Part shown: piece by piece, positions 34,575-44,495 of the stretch
How positions within the stretch are numbered: position 1 is the stretch's first letter
Layout: every line of letters begins with the position of its first letter
Assembly (NCBI GenBank): GCA_046598525.1
Contig: JBKJIJ010000007.1
Coordinates: 11,965-75,964, forward strand
DNA from: Methylotenera_A sp046598525
GTDB lineage: Bacteria > Pseudomonadota > Gammaproteobacteria > Burkholderiales > Methylophilaceae
DNA: 64,000 nt
Reading direction: 5' to 3'
Made by a program: the position numbers and the translations under genes
Notes under the pieces: generated by a model
Seen by the model: the letters and a program-made list of their open reading frames with translations, nothing else
The model's database searches: none
What the model was told of the DNA's origin: nothing

Positions 34575-35870
34575 TTAATTAACTGCTTGAATAGGAATAG
34601 TTTTTTCTGTCAGTTTTAAGCGCAATTTGCCGCCTTCTGCATAATTTTTTTGTACGTAATCTTCTACAATGACTTGAAATTCTTCCGCAATATGATCGCC
34701 TTTTAAGGTCACGGTTTTTTCGCCATCTACAAATACGGGTGCAACAGGCGTTTCACCTGTGCCAGGTAAGCTGATGCCAATATTCGCTAATTTGGATTCG
34801 CCAGGGCCGTTTACCACGCAACCCATTACCGCCACACTCATATCCTCTACACCCGGATAAGCCTTGCGCCAAACTGGCATTTGCGTGCGCAAATAACTTT
34901 GAATTTGCATGGCTAACTCTTGAAAATAGGTGCTGGTAGTACGTCCGCAACCCGGACAGGCCGTGACTAAGGGCGTAAATGAGCGAATGCCCATGGTCTG
35001 CAAAATCTCTTGCGCGACCACGACTTCTTTGGTGCGGGATTCATTCGGTTCTGGCGTTAACGACACGCGAATGGTGTCACCTATGCCTTCTTGCAACAAT
35101 AAGGACAGCGCCGCGGTTGATGCGACAATGCCTTTTGAACCCATACCTGCTTCGGTTAAGCCCAAATGCAGCGGAAATTCGCAACGTTTTGCTAACTCGC
35201 GATAGACTTTGACCAAATCTTGCACATTACTCACTTTGCAAGAAATAATGATTTGATTTGGGCTTAAGCCGATATCAACCGCTTGTTGCGCGCTTTCTAA
35301 GGCCGATTGAATCAAGGCTTCACGCATCAATTCATCTGCTGACATCGGGTTGGCTGATTTGCCATTATCATCCATCATCTGCGCCATTTTGGCTTGGTCT
35401 AGGCTGCCCCAGTTAACGCCAATGCGCACCGATTTTTTGTACTGAATGGCCGCTTCAATCATGTAAGCAAACTGCTCATCACGCTTGCTGCCTTTACCTA
35501 CATTGCCTGGATTAATGCGGTATTTGGCTAAACTTTTTGCACAATCAGGATAAGCCGCCAGCAATTTGTGACCGTTATAGTGAAAATCGCCCACTAGCGG
35601 CACATTGCAGCCTAATTCATCAAGACCTTTTCTAATAACACCCACTTGCGCGGCAGCCTCTGGCGAATTAACCGTAATGCGCACCACTTCACTGCCTGCT
35701 TGCCACAGCTCAAACACTTGCTGAATGGTGGCTTGTGCATCGGAAGTATCTGTATTGGTCATGCTTTGTACAACCACAGAGGCAGAAGCGCTACCTTGCA
35801 ATCCACCACCAACAGGCACATGGCCTATCATTACTTGTAAACATGGACGTCGCATACTGATATTACTCAA
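34575..35870 (-). CDS. ispG: 4-hydroxy-3-methylbut-2-enyl diphosphate synthase
   Basis: 431 residues, the length of the two-domain bacterial form. It catalyses the penultimate step of the MEP isoprenoid pathway using a [4Fe-4S] cluster. Cluster residues are seen in TACPGCGRTTSTYFQ and VMGCVVNGPGE. The N-terminal TIM barrel carries VVQSMTNTDTSDAQATIQQV and IRINPGNVGK-type text (YRINPGNVGKGSKRDE). Its start overlaps the end of rodZ by 8 bases. Confidence 0.97.
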   Translation of the reverse strand: MSNISMRRPCLQVMIGHVPVGGGLQGSASASVVVQSMTNTDTSDAQATIQQVFELWQAGSEVVRITVNSPEAAAQVGVIRKGLDELGCNVPLVGDFHYNGHKLLAAYPDCAKSLAKYRINPGNVGKGSKRDEQFAYMIEAAIQYKKSVRIGVNWGSLDQAKMAQMMDDNGKSANPMSADELMREALIQSALESAQQAVDIGLSPNQIIISCKVSNVQDLVKVYRELAKRCEFPLHLGLTEAGMGSKGIVASTAALSLLLQEGIGDTIRVSLTPEPNESRTKEVVVAQEILQTMGIRSFTPLVTACPGCGRTTSTYFQELAMQIQSYLRTQMPVWRKAYPGVEDMSVAVMGCVVNGPGESKLANIGISLPGTGETPVAPVFVDGEKTVTLKGDHIAEEFQVIVEDYVQKNYAEGGKLRLKLTEKTIPIQAVN

Positions 35871-36969
35871 ATTGATTCAACTCTAATTTATCTACTTTAA
35901 CGCGCGCCACATTGCTGCGCGTGTGCGGACCTAAATTTAAAGGTTTATTGTTGATGATCATGGCAACGCCACTAGCGTTACCAATCACCACATTAATCGG
36001 CGGCTTGGCGTTAAAGCTCTCCCGGCTACCTGCAAAAATGGTTTTGTTGTATAACTGCTTACCGTTTGCATCAACCACGCTAATCCAAGTTTCTTGATTG
36101 GCGTTAAATTCCAATTTTGCCATGCCTGCATCTGGTTCAAACGGGTTTGCTTCAGCGATGTTAGCATCAGCCGGCTTTGCTTCAACCAAACTGCTGCTTG
36201 GCGCTACTGTGTTATCAAGCGAAGCGTTTGCAGCGGCTGGCGTGATTTCTGAACTAGAAGCAGGATTCACAGTAGTTTCTGCCGGTGCTACATCGGTTGC
36301 CTCTGGTGCAGGCAAAGTTAAATCGATGGATTGTTCTTGACGTTCAGCCGCTGGCAAAGCTGGCTGCGGTAAAGATTCTATTGTTTCCACATCCTCTGTC
36401 GGCAAGGTGGGGCTTGGTTTTTGAATATAACTTTGGTAAAAAAACCATGCGCCTAATGCTAATAAAAGCAATAAAGCCACCGTCACATAACGGCCTGTTT
36501 TGGGTTTTTTATAGCCGCCCACTTTCATGGTAGAGCTTGGTTTAAGCATAAAAGCCAGCGGCTCTTTAGTTGGCACAAGCACGCTGTAAGCATCCAATAA
36601 AGGCTCAGCCTGAATTTTCAGCAACTTGGCATAATTGCGAATAAAGCCTCTCACAATGGTCGCTTCTGGCAATAATGCAAATTGATCCGCTTCAATCGAT
36701 TCGATTTGACGGCCGCTAATTTTTAATTTGCTTGCCACATCGTGAATAGACAAACCTTGTTTTTCGCGCTCTGTTTTTAAAACACCGCCACAACGCGAAA
36801 GTGAATAGCTGGCATCGTCTACTGACGTAGATGTTGGGTTTTCACTCATATTCGCTTGAACGTTATGGTTATTTTCAGCTTCTTCTGCAATGGATTGAAT
36901 CTCTGCGTTTGGTTTAACTTCAGCAGTACTGCTTGGTTTACGTGCCATACGATCCTTCACTTCTACCAA
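35863..36969 (-). CDS. rodZ: Cytoskeletal protein RodZ
   Basis: 368 residues. Cytoplasmic HTH_25 domain (about residues 58-125: GGVLKTEREKQGLSIHDVAS, LKISGRQIESIEADQFALLP), one membrane segment (about 167-186), a Pro/Ala/Ser/Thr-rich linker, and a C-terminal DUF4115 beta domain (ETWISVVDANGKQLYNKTIF). RodZ ties MreB to the elongation machinery and controls rod shape. It sits between pilW and ispG as expected. Confidence 0.93.
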   Translation of the reverse strand: MVEVKDRMARKPSSTAEVKPNAEIQSIAEEAENNHNVQANMSENPTSTSVDDASYSLSRCGGVLKTEREKQGLSIHDVASKLKISGRQIESIEADQFALLPEATIVRGFIRNYAKLLKIQAEPLLDAYSVLVPTKEPLAFMLKPSSTMKVGGYKKPKTGRYVTVALLLLLALGAWFFYQSYIQKPSPTLPTEDVETIESLPQPALPAAERQEQSIDLTLPAPEATDVAPAETTVNPASSSEITPAAANASLDNTVAPSSSLVEAKPADANIAEANPFEPDAGMAKLEFNANQETWISVVDANGKQLYNKTIFAGSRESFNAKPPINVVIGNASGVAMIINNKPLNLGPHTRSNVARVKVDKLELNQFE

Positions 36970-36972
36970 TAA

Positions 36973-37743
36973 TTATTGACCACTTAATAATAAGCGAGCT
37001 TGTTCAGAATTTGGATACTGCTGACGCAATTGCAAGGCATAACTTGCTTCATTATCCCGGCCACCTAATGCACGCTCAATTTTAATAGCAAGCCACAATG
37101 ATTCTGGCGTTGGTGATGCGATAAGCACATTTTGCAAGCTTGCTTTTGCTGTTTTTGTTTCGCCGCGCTTAAATTGAATATCGGCCAATTGATACGCCGC
37201 CGAATAAGTAAGTGGTTGTAATTGCAGCGCTTTATTTAAATAAATTTCAGCATTTTTAATATCATTTTTGCGCGCTGAGCAAATGCCAGCATTGGCGTAG
37301 GCCAAATTAGGTGTTGGGTAAAGTGGATTTTTTACTGCTGCTAAAAAGTGAGGAATCGATTCATCATAGCGCTTTCTTGCGCATAAAAAACTACCGTAAT
37401 TATTATGTGCTTCTGAGCTGGTAGGCTGTACTTGAATGGCTTTTAAAAAATTGGCGTCCGCTTTGGCATCTTCACCCAAAGCCGCATAAACTAAGCCAAG
37501 GCCGTTATAGGCGGGTGAATACGTTGGGTCAATTTTAACCGCTTCTGTAAATTCGGTTAACGCAATTTCATATTTGTTTTGCTGAAAATAAGCGGCAGCT
37601 AAATCGCTGTGCGCACGGGCGCGCTCCATTAAAGCGCTTTCACGATAATTGCCACTGCTACTATTTTGTGCAGGGGTCATGCAAGCCGCAAGCAGCAAAG
37701 CTGTTGCCGCAACCACTAGCATTTTCATCAAACTTACAATCAT
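36973..37743 (-). CDS. pilW: Type IV pilus biogenesis lipoprotein PilW/PilF
   Basis: 256 residues. The lipobox LLAACMTP has the acylated Cys at residue 21. About six TPR repeats follow (ARAHSDLAAAYFQQNKYEIA, YSPAYNGLGLVYAALGEDAK, SEAHNNYGSFLCARKRYDES). PilF/PilW assists secretin assembly for type IV pili. It overlaps rlmN by 4 bases and precedes rodZ. No other pilus gene is in the window. Confidence 0.93.
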   Translation of the reverse strand: MIVSLMKMLVVAATALLLAACMTPAQNSSSGNYRESALMERARAHSDLAAAYFQQNKYEIALTEFTEAVKIDPTYSPAYNGLGLVYAALGEDAKADANFLKAIQVQPTSSEAHNNYGSFLCARKRYDESIPHFLAAVKNPLYPTPNLAYANAGICSARKNDIKNAEIYLNKALQLQPLTYSAAYQLADIQFKRGETKTAKASLQNVLIASPTPESLWLAIKIERALGGRDNEASYALQLRQQYPNSEQARLLLSGQ

Positions 37744-38855
37744 GCAACCGCCTCTATTGGAATGCCTTTAAGCGTTCGCTTGGTTTTATCTAGCACTTTA
37801 CCAGCCAATTGGCCGCAAGCGGCATCTATATCGTCACCGCGCGTTTTACGCACAGTCACCACATAGCCTGCCTGCATTAAAATATCACGGAACACGCGAA
37901 TATGGCTAGGCTTAGATGTTTCATAACCACTATTAGGAAACGGATTAAACGGAATCAAATTAAGCTTACAAGGCACATTTTTAATCACACTTAGTAATTG
38001 ATGCGCATGCTCAACCGTGTCATTTACGCCGTCTAGCATCACATATTCAAACGTCACGAAATCGCGTGGCGCTTTTTCTAAATAGCGATTACAAGCCGCC
38101 ATTAATTCTTTAATCGGGTATTTTTTGTTAATTGGCACCAATATGTCGCGCAGCTCATCGTTTGGCGCGTGCAGGCTAACTGCTAACGCTACTGGGCAAT
38201 CTTCTTTTAACTTATCCATGGCTGGCACAACGCCGCTTGTAGAAAGCGTAACGCGGCGGCGGCTTAAGCCATACGCGCTGTCATCCAGCATAATTTGCAT
38301 GGCGGTTACAACGTTATCGTAATTGGTCAGCGGCTCGCCCATGCCCATCATGACTACGTTTGAGATAATACGGTCGTTGGCTGAAAGTAATTCGTAGCCT
38401 GATTCGCTGCGTAGCGATTTGTTAGCAATGGCTAACTGGCCGATAATTTCTGACACACTTAAATTGCGGTTAAAACCCTGCGCGCCTGTGCTGCAAAACG
38501 TGCACGCCAGCGCACAACCCACTTGGCTAGAGATACACAAAGTACCTCTATCGTCTTCTGGGATAAAAACGGTTTCAATACTATTAGAAACACCATTTTT
38601 GTCATCCGTGCCGATTAACCATTTGCGCGTGCCATCATTGGACACTTGTTCTAACTGCACATTGGGCAAAGTAATTTCGGTGTCAACAGCCAATTTTTCA
38701 CGCAGATTTTTCGCAATATCGGTCATCTGCGTAAAATCATGCACCCCAAAATGATGCATCCAGCGCATCAATTGTTTGGCGCGAAAAGGCTTCTCACCGA
38801 TACTAGCAAAGTATTCGGCAAGTTGTGGTTGATTGTAATTTAATAAATTAATCAA
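37740..38855 (-). CDS. rlmN: Dual-specificity 23S rRNA/tRNA adenine-C2 methyltransferase RlmN
   Basis: 371 residues, radical SAM enzyme. The cluster motif CxxxCxxC is in QVGCALACTFCSTGAQGFNR. The GMGEPLTNYDNV glycine-rich motif follows, and the two catalytic Cys are present: one in the cluster region and one in AACGQLAGKV near the C-terminus. It methylates A2503 of 23S rRNA and A37 of some tRNAs. First gene of the run that continues with pilW, rodZ and ispG. Confidence 0.97.
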   Translation of the reverse strand: MINLLNYNQPQLAEYFASIGEKPFRAKQLMRWMHHFGVHDFTQMTDIAKNLREKLAVDTEITLPNVQLEQVSNDGTRKWLIGTDDKNGVSNSIETVFIPEDDRGTLCISSQVGCALACTFCSTGAQGFNRNLSVSEIIGQLAIANKSLRSESGYELLSANDRIISNVVMMGMGEPLTNYDNVVTAMQIMLDDSAYGLSRRRVTLSTSGVVPAMDKLKEDCPVALAVSLHAPNDELRDILVPINKKYPIKELMAACNRYLEKAPRDFVTFEYVMLDGVNDTVEHAHQLLSVIKNVPCKLNLIPFNPFPNSGYETSKPSHIRVFRDILMQAGYVVTVRKTRGDDIDAACGQLAGKVLDKTKRTLKGIPIEAVA

Positions 38856-38936
38856 TACGTTAAGACCTTATTAATTCTAATTGGCAAACTTAAAATTGTT
38901 AACCAAATCTTGCTAAAATCAAAAAACCGTTTAAAA

Positions 38937-39023
38937 CGTCATCCTGAGTGTAGCGAAGGATCCAAGCCTTACCTCAAATACTAAAAGCTGGATTCTTCGC
39001 TAGAAACAGGCTCAGAATGACGG
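38937..39023. repeat. Palindromic intergenic repeat, copy B (degenerate arms)
   Basis: Starts CGTCATCCTGAGTGTAGCGA and ends CTCAGAATGACGG, with GGATCC/GGATTCTTCGC inside. The overall plan and sequence match copy A at 22089, but the right arm carries an AAACAGG insertion, so pairing is imperfect. It lies in the 190-base gap between ndk and rlmN and could terminate ndk. Confidence 0.75.
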
Positions 39024-39047
39024 AATATTCGGTTTTTAGCTTACTAA

Positions 39048-39452
39048 TTAACCAAAGAAATATTTAATTTCAATCGCTGCATTCTCAGCAGAATCAGAAC
39101 CATGCACAGCATTAGCATCAATGCTTTCAGCAAAATCCGCACGAATCGTGCCGGCTGCTGCATCTTTAGGATTAGTAGCACCCATTAAATCGCGGTGTGT
39201 TAAAACGGCGTTTTCGCCTTCTAAAGCCTGAATCATTACTGGGCCAGAGATCATGAATTTAACTAAATCGTTAAAGAATGGACGTGCAGCGTGCACAGCG
39301 TAAAAGCCTTCGGCTTCTGCTTTTGTTAGGTGTGTCATTTTTGCTGCAACGATTTTTAAACCAGCGTTTTCAAAACGGCTGTAAATTTGACCAATTACGT
39401 TTTTGGCTACTGCGTCTGGTTTGATAATGCTTAGGGTGCGTTCTACTGCCAT
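39048..39452 (-). CDS. ndk: Nucleoside diphosphate kinase
   Basis: 134 residues from the ATG at 39452; the frame is open 4 codons further to a TTG, but a GGAG lies at the right distance only for the ATG, and MAVERTLSIIKPDAV is the family's start. The phosphorylated His is in the NAVHGSDS motif (about residue 117). It transfers phosphate between nucleoside di- and triphosphates. It usually precedes rlmN in this group, as here. Confidence 0.98.
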   Translation of the reverse strand: MAVERTLSIIKPDAVAKNVIGQIYSRFENAGLKIVAAKMTHLTKAEAEGFYAVHAARPFFNDLVKFMISGPVMIQALEGENAVLTHRDLMGATNPKDAAAGTIRADFAESIDANAVHGSDSAENAAIEIKYFFG

Positions 39453-39614
39453 TTGAAACTCCAAGAGATTTTAAAAAATTTAATAACTAAATGAACAACT
39501 TAGCGAAAAGCGGATTTTAGCATTTTTGCAGGCTTTGTTAAACCACAAATTGTGGCGATTTGCCGATTAAGCCAAAGGGGGTTTGCATACTTCGGCTTAT
39601 TGATAGGCCATTAA

Positions 39615-40052
39615 TTAAGCCGATTCTTTATTTAAATCGAAAATATGCACTGAAAGCGAAATTTCACGTAAAAAACAGCCCAAGCCAATAATTAGGCTGG
39701 TCATGGCCACAATAAATAAAATGGATACGATGCGCGACGGATTAACATTAACCACGGCGCCCACAAACAAAGCGCCAATGACCAATGAAACAAATAAGGC
39801 GGATGCGGTGCATAAGGTGATGGCCCAATGCACCCAAGCGGCGCGCACTGACAAAATAGCCAATTCGCGCGAGCGTTTTAATGGCAAGGTTTGGTCTGTT
39901 TCTGATAGCACTCTAAAGCGATCGACTAGCCGACCCAGCCTGCCTGTAAGCACGCTTAAAATAGCGCCAACACCGGTTAATAAAAACACCGGTGCAACGG
40001 CTAATTGAATCACATGTGCAACATTGGTTAAGTTTTCGGCAATAATTTGCAT
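39615..40052 (-). CDS. DUF2721 membrane protein
   Basis: 145 residues with three hydrophobic segments (about 10-32, 68-95 and 100-125). The stretch LTGVGAILSVLTGRLGRLVDRFRVL is characteristic of DUF2721. The N-terminal MQIIAENLTNVAHVIQLAVA fits the same family. Function unknown. It stands alone between ndk and the decayed solute-binding gene. Confidence 0.8.
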   Translation of the reverse strand: MQIIAENLTNVAHVIQLAVAPVFLLTGVGAILSVLTGRLGRLVDRFRVLSETDQTLPLKRSRELAILSVRAAWVHWAITLCTASALFVSLVIGALFVGAVVNVNPSRIVSILFIVAMTSLIIGLGCFLREISLSVHIFDLNKESA

Positions 40053-40162
40053 AACGGTTTCTTAGAAATGGATTCAATCCATTCTATCGCTATCAGCCAA
40101 TCGTGAGAAGTAACAATATCAAGGCATTCGATATTTTGCACAGGTGCTATTTGATGCGGAGG

Positions 40163-40927
40163 TTAAATGGCCGGTGCTTTCAGGCTATATTTTTGTTGAA
40201 AACGTTGCATCATCACGCCATATTCACCACTGGCTTTAAGCTGCTCTAAACCCGATTCAAATTCTTGCATTAGACGCTTGCCGTCTGGATGCTTTTTTGA
40301 AAATGCGATGTAAAAAGCATCGTCACTTAAATGACCAACAATTTTAACTTTGCCTTTAAGCGCGGGGTCTTTATTAATGGTCAGCGTGCCAGGCGTGGTG
40401 TTAATTAGCGCGTATTGTATTCTGCCAGCGGCAAGCATATTAAGCTGATGCTAATCGGACATGGCACCATAGGCTTTGATTTTTTTGTTTTGCAGAATCT
40501 CTGGCGAATAAGTGTAGCCAATGGTGTAAGCAACCGTTTTGCCTTCCATGTCTTTAATTTTTACATCGCTTGCGCTTGAATTAGCCTGTGCAAACACCGA
40601 TACGCCTTCTATAAACAAAGGTGGCGAGTGCCAATAATATTGGTTTCTGTTTTCAGTGGTAATGGTGGCATTAAAACAGCCCACATTTTTACCAATCAAG
40701 GTGTAATACATGCAGCGTGTAAAAGGCAGCGTTAAATACTGTACGTCTATACCTTTAAGTTAAAAGGCTTTGGTGACCAGCTCTGGGGTTAAGCCTTGCG
40801 GCCCAGATTTATCCGCTTTTATTGAAGAGTAAGGCGGCCAATCATCTTCTGCCACAATGATAATTTTTTCGGCATGCGCTGGAAATATAATCATCATGCA
40901 AAAAAAGGCACAGCAAAAACTCTTCAT
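40163..40927 (-). pseudogene. Periplasmic amino-acid-type solute-binding protein (SBP_bac_3), two in-frame stops
   Basis: One reading frame runs from ATG 40927 to the stop at 40163 (254 codons, the full length of the family) but is broken by TAA at 40760-40762 (codon 56) and TAG at 40451-40453 (codon 159). No frameshift is needed: the protein reads through as ...TKAF-stop-LKGIDV... and ...GAMSD-stop-HQLNMLA.... A signal peptide (MKSFCCAFFCMMIIFPAHA) and the SBP signature EDDWPPYSSI are intact. It lies 5 bases after the sensor kinase stop, so it was probably the ligand-binding partner of the kinase. Each stop is one base from a sense codon. Confidence 0.85.
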
Positions 40928-40932
40928 GTTAC

Positions 40933-42567
40933 TTAATCCTGATTGTTAAAACTTCGTTTATTTGGGCTGTGCATCATACAGGCGGCAATAGGCAAATACA
41001 ATTTAAATTGCACGCCCTGCCCTAAGGATGAAATAAACTCTAAACGCCCTAAAAGCTTGCGCGTTACTAAGTTGTAAACAATATTTAAACCCAATCCGGT
41101 GCCGCCTTGGCCGCGTTTTGTGGTGAAAAATGGCTCAAACACGCGTTGATGCAAGTTCTCTGGCACGCCCGTGCCGTTATCCCTATATTCAACAATCACC
41201 AACTCTTCATGCTGATAAACAATAATGTTGATTTTTGGTTGCGGCACTTGCTCAAAAGCGTGCTTTGCACTATTTAAAATAAGGTTGGATAACACTTGCG
41301 TAAGCACACCGGGCAAGCTGTTCATGATTAATTTTTTGGGGCATGTTAAAACGGGGGATACAGGAATTTTTTTGGTTTCTGGCACCAAGCTTTCAATTAA
41401 TGCATGAATCACCTCATACACATTAAATTCACAACAATTTTCAGATAACTGATCAACCGCTGTCATTTTAAAATCTTTAATTAATTTAGTAGCACGATTA
41501 AGGTTGCTTGATAGCATTAACTGGCTATCTAACGCGGTTTGAATCATCTCTTGCAGGCCGTCCGAGGTCATGGTTTCGTTTTTAAATTGGGTTTGCATAT
41601 CCGTTAAGGCCTCTTCTAATATAGATGCGGCGGTAACAGCAACACCTAAGGGCGTATTTACCTCATGCGCAACGCCTGCCACTAAGCCGCCCAATGCGGC
41701 TAGCTTTTCCGATTCAATTAATTGACTTTGCGCTGCCTGCAGCTGATTAAGGCTCTCTGTTAAGGCCTGAGTGCGCTCTGATACGGTTGTTTCTAAATCT
41801 TCAGAATGCTGTTTAAGCTTTTCTTCAGTGGCCCGTATTTGCGCCAAACTGGTCGCTATCGCCTCAAGATGATTATTGGTAAACCGTGTTAACAAGCCTA
41901 TTTCATCTTTATCGTGGCCTTTGGGTTCTACTAATCGGGTTTTTTCTGGCGCATCCACATCCACTTGCTTAATCGATTTAATCACGCTAATTAGCGGCCG
42001 TTTCACCAATAGGTAAAACACAAACAAGAAGATAGCCGTTAGCGCCAAGGCGTAAAGCAGCGTACTGGCTAAAGTAATCCAAGCGCGCTCAAGAAAAAGT
42101 CGGCCATAGTAATAAATATCCACGGTAATTTCTAGCGTACCGATGGTTTCAATATGATCGGGAAATTGCCAAACCAAAGCCGATTTTTGAGTACTTGTTT
42201 GGCCAAACAACAAATCGTTTAATTTGCGATTATCAGGCGTGCTAATGGCTTTACTTTGTGAGGCAAATATTTCGCCTTCAACCAATATAAGCTTGCACGA
42301 AGTGACCGCTGGGTGCTTTAAAATGCCACGCAACAATTGCTTGGCGGTGGCTTCATCTAAGTTAAAAACAATGGTGGTTGCAGGGAATTTAACAATGCTA
42401 GATAAGCTATGAATGTCTTCTGCTGGCAGCTTTTTTTGATTGGAGAAATCGATATAAATCTGTAGCGCGCTGATGGTTAATCCAATAAGAAATGCTGTTA
42501 GCACAACCGCGTTTGCCAACTTAAAAGAAAGGCTACGGGTTGGTCTCACTAGCATTTTACGCATCAT
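40933..42567 (-). CDS. Membrane sensor histidine kinase
   Basis: 544 residues. TM1 is at about 17-36, a periplasmic sensor region of 125 residues follows, TM2 at about 162-188, then a HAMP-like linker and coiled coil (246-285). The phospho-acceptor is His301 in GVAHEVNTPLG. ATPase boxes: NLILNSAKHAF (N), YRDNGTGVP (G1), and GQGGTGLGLNIVYNLV (G2). All kinase motifs are intact. The gene is downstream of the split response regulator and upstream of the broken solute-binding gene. The stimulus is unknown. Confidence 0.93.
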   Translation of the reverse strand: MMRKMLVRPTRSLSFKLANAVVLTAFLIGLTISALQIYIDFSNQKKLPAEDIHSLSSIVKFPATTIVFNLDEATAKQLLRGILKHPAVTSCKLILVEGEIFASQSKAISTPDNRKLNDLLFGQTSTQKSALVWQFPDHIETIGTLEITVDIYYYGRLFLERAWITLASTLLYALALTAIFLFVFYLLVKRPLISVIKSIKQVDVDAPEKTRLVEPKGHDKDEIGLLTRFTNNHLEAIATSLAQIRATEEKLKQHSEDLETTVSERTQALTESLNQLQAAQSQLIESEKLAALGGLVAGVAHEVNTPLGVAVTAASILEEALTDMQTQFKNETMTSDGLQEMIQTALDSQLMLSSNLNRATKLIKDFKMTAVDQLSENCCEFNVYEVIHALIESLVPETKKIPVSPVLTCPKKLIMNSLPGVLTQVLSNLILNSAKHAFEQVPQPKINIIVYQHEELVIVEYRDNGTGVPENLHQRVFEPFFTTKRGQGGTGLGLNIVYNLVTRKLLGRLEFISSLGQGVQFKLYLPIAACMMHSPNKRSFNNQD

Positions 42568-42621
42568 GCTTAATCACCCATTTTTAAACGTATGGTTTGT
42601 TTAACGAGTTGCTAAATTGGT

Positions 42622-44172
42622 TTAATGCCCATGATAAGTGTCGGGATGCCGTCTGCATATCTCAACAAATTCATCGTAATGTGTAATAAATAAATCCACC
42701 AATGCGGGATCAAACTGTTTACCGCGTTCGGCAACAATAAAATTGATAACGTCTTTAGATGTCCAAGCCGATTTGTAGCAGCGTTTAGAGCTAAGCGCAT
42801 CAAACACATCGGCCAGTGCCGTTATGCGTCCGGCAATCGGTATGTCTTCACCCGATAATTGATACGGATAGCCTGTGCCGTCCCAACGTTCATGGTGGGT
42901 ACCGGCAATTTGTGTGGCAATCGCCATCAGCTCACTTTTTGAGCGTTTTAAAATAGCAACACCATAATCAACGTGCTTTTTCATCACTTCCCACTCGGTC
43001 GCGCTTAACTTTTCTGGCTTATGCAAAATAGAGTCTGGAATGCCAATTTTGCCAATATCATGCAGCGGCGATGCAATTCTAATCATGGTACATTCGTAAT
43101 CAGAAAGGCCTTTTAGCTGCGCTAAACGCTCACTCACCAGCGCCACGCGCAATATATGCGCGCCCGTTTCGTTGCTGCGCGTTTCTACAATATTAGTCAG
43201 CGTAAAAACCAACTCTTTAGAGGATTCTTGCAAATCATCTTGCAAGCTAATATTGCCAAAAGTTACGGCAAGATTTTGCACATAAATTTCTAGCAACTGC
43301 CTATCTAAATCGGTTAAGGCAGCTTGATGCGAAATATACACTAGCTCACTGCCGCCCAATAGCGTTGGGCAATAAAACACATAAGCATCACGGTAATGTT
43401 TTGAATTTTTCAGCAACAATACTTCTTCAAATCGTTGCGCTACTTTGGGTGGCAACGATTCAAAAGAGCTGCCTTTTTCAAGGCGCGATGAATCAGTAGT
43501 GGTGGTTAGAATTCTGGCTTTTTGGTTACTGCGGTTTTTGCCCGGCACATCAATGCAGTAAATCTCAGAATCCTCAAAATGCTGCAACAAAATCATCTGC
43601 TCTAATGCGGCAACAGAAAAGTGATTAAAGCTGGTGCTATCTTGCACTTTTGCACAAGAATTAATTACGCTTTGCAGGCCGTCTCTATGCTCTTGAATAA
43701 ACGCAATATCGCGTTAAGACCTAAGCATGGAATAAATTAAGGTGTGTAATTTTTGCTTGGTGAGATCGGTTTTTTCGCGGTAATCGTCAATGTCATATTC
43801 TCTAATCACTCGGTCTTCTGGCGCTTGCCCAGCTTGACCTGTGCGCAATACTAAACGCACCTTATGATTACCTTTTTCAACCCGCAAATGCTTAACTAGC
43901 TCAAGCCCGGCATGCTCGGTTTCCATCACAACATCCACCAATGCCAGCGAAATATCCGTGCGCTGTTCAAATAAAGCCTTGGCTTCTTCAGCAGAATAAG
44001 CCGAAATTATTTGAACATCGCGATTTTCAAATTTAAAATCTCTCAGTGCTAACTTAGTCACCGCGTGCACTTCAGGATCATCGTCCACCACCAGCACACA
44101 CCACACGAGATCATCCGCAGGCCCTGGGGTTTTAATTGCCTTTTTAGGCTCTTTTTTCAAAAAGTCTATCAT
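42622..44172 (-). pseudogene. Response regulator REC-DUF3369-HD-GYP, split by an in-frame TAA
   Basis: One frame from ATG 44172 to the stop at 42622 (516 codons) is interrupted at 43714-43716 by TAA. The first part (152 residues) is a REC domain with VVDDDPEVH and the acceptor Asp in LALVDVVME, ending at MLRS. After the stop the frame continues RDIAFIQEHRDGLQSVINSC. Known REC-DUF3369-HD proteins have LRSYRDI at this junction, so a Tyr codon (TAT or TAC) has become TAA. The second part has intact HD (HDIGKIGIPDSIL) and GYP (WDGTGYPYQL) motifs for c-di-GMP hydrolysis, and could restart at GTG 43647. Either a null gene or two separately made fragments. Confidence 0.85.
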
Positions 44173-44495
44173 CGCATCGAGTCTTTAATTTATTGTTAGA
44201 TTTATTCGATTATTATTAGTTACCGTGCTGATTAGACTAATTTTGACTTGTTATTATTAACAATATGCCTGTCTAATATTGATTTTATATACCCTTCACT
44301 TGGCACCTGTCAATCATAAAATTGTGACACTTTTTTTGTGATGAATAATTAACTTGATTAACCGCCGTCTAAGCCAATAAATACATAGAATCAATGAGTT
44401 AGTAAGCGCGCTAATAATTAATGCCATTGATAACGTTTTAACTATTAGCAAACAAAGTTCGGTTAAGCGAATCACTCTATGGCAAAATAACAGCC
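44173..44495. other. Intergenic region between the signalling locus and the fhc operon
   Basis: 323 AT-rich bases between divergent genes: the regulator on the minus strand and fhcB on the plus strand. It should hold the promoters of both. Several AT-rich hexamers occur (for example TTGACT at 44243-44248), but I find no well-spaced -35/-10 pair, no riboswitch and no clear dyad. Confidence 0.5.

Noticed and set aside
40163..40927. Two or three separate small genes instead of one broken solute-binding gene
   Set aside because: All parts are in one frame, together give the full family length, and the later parts lack ribosome sites and signal peptides.
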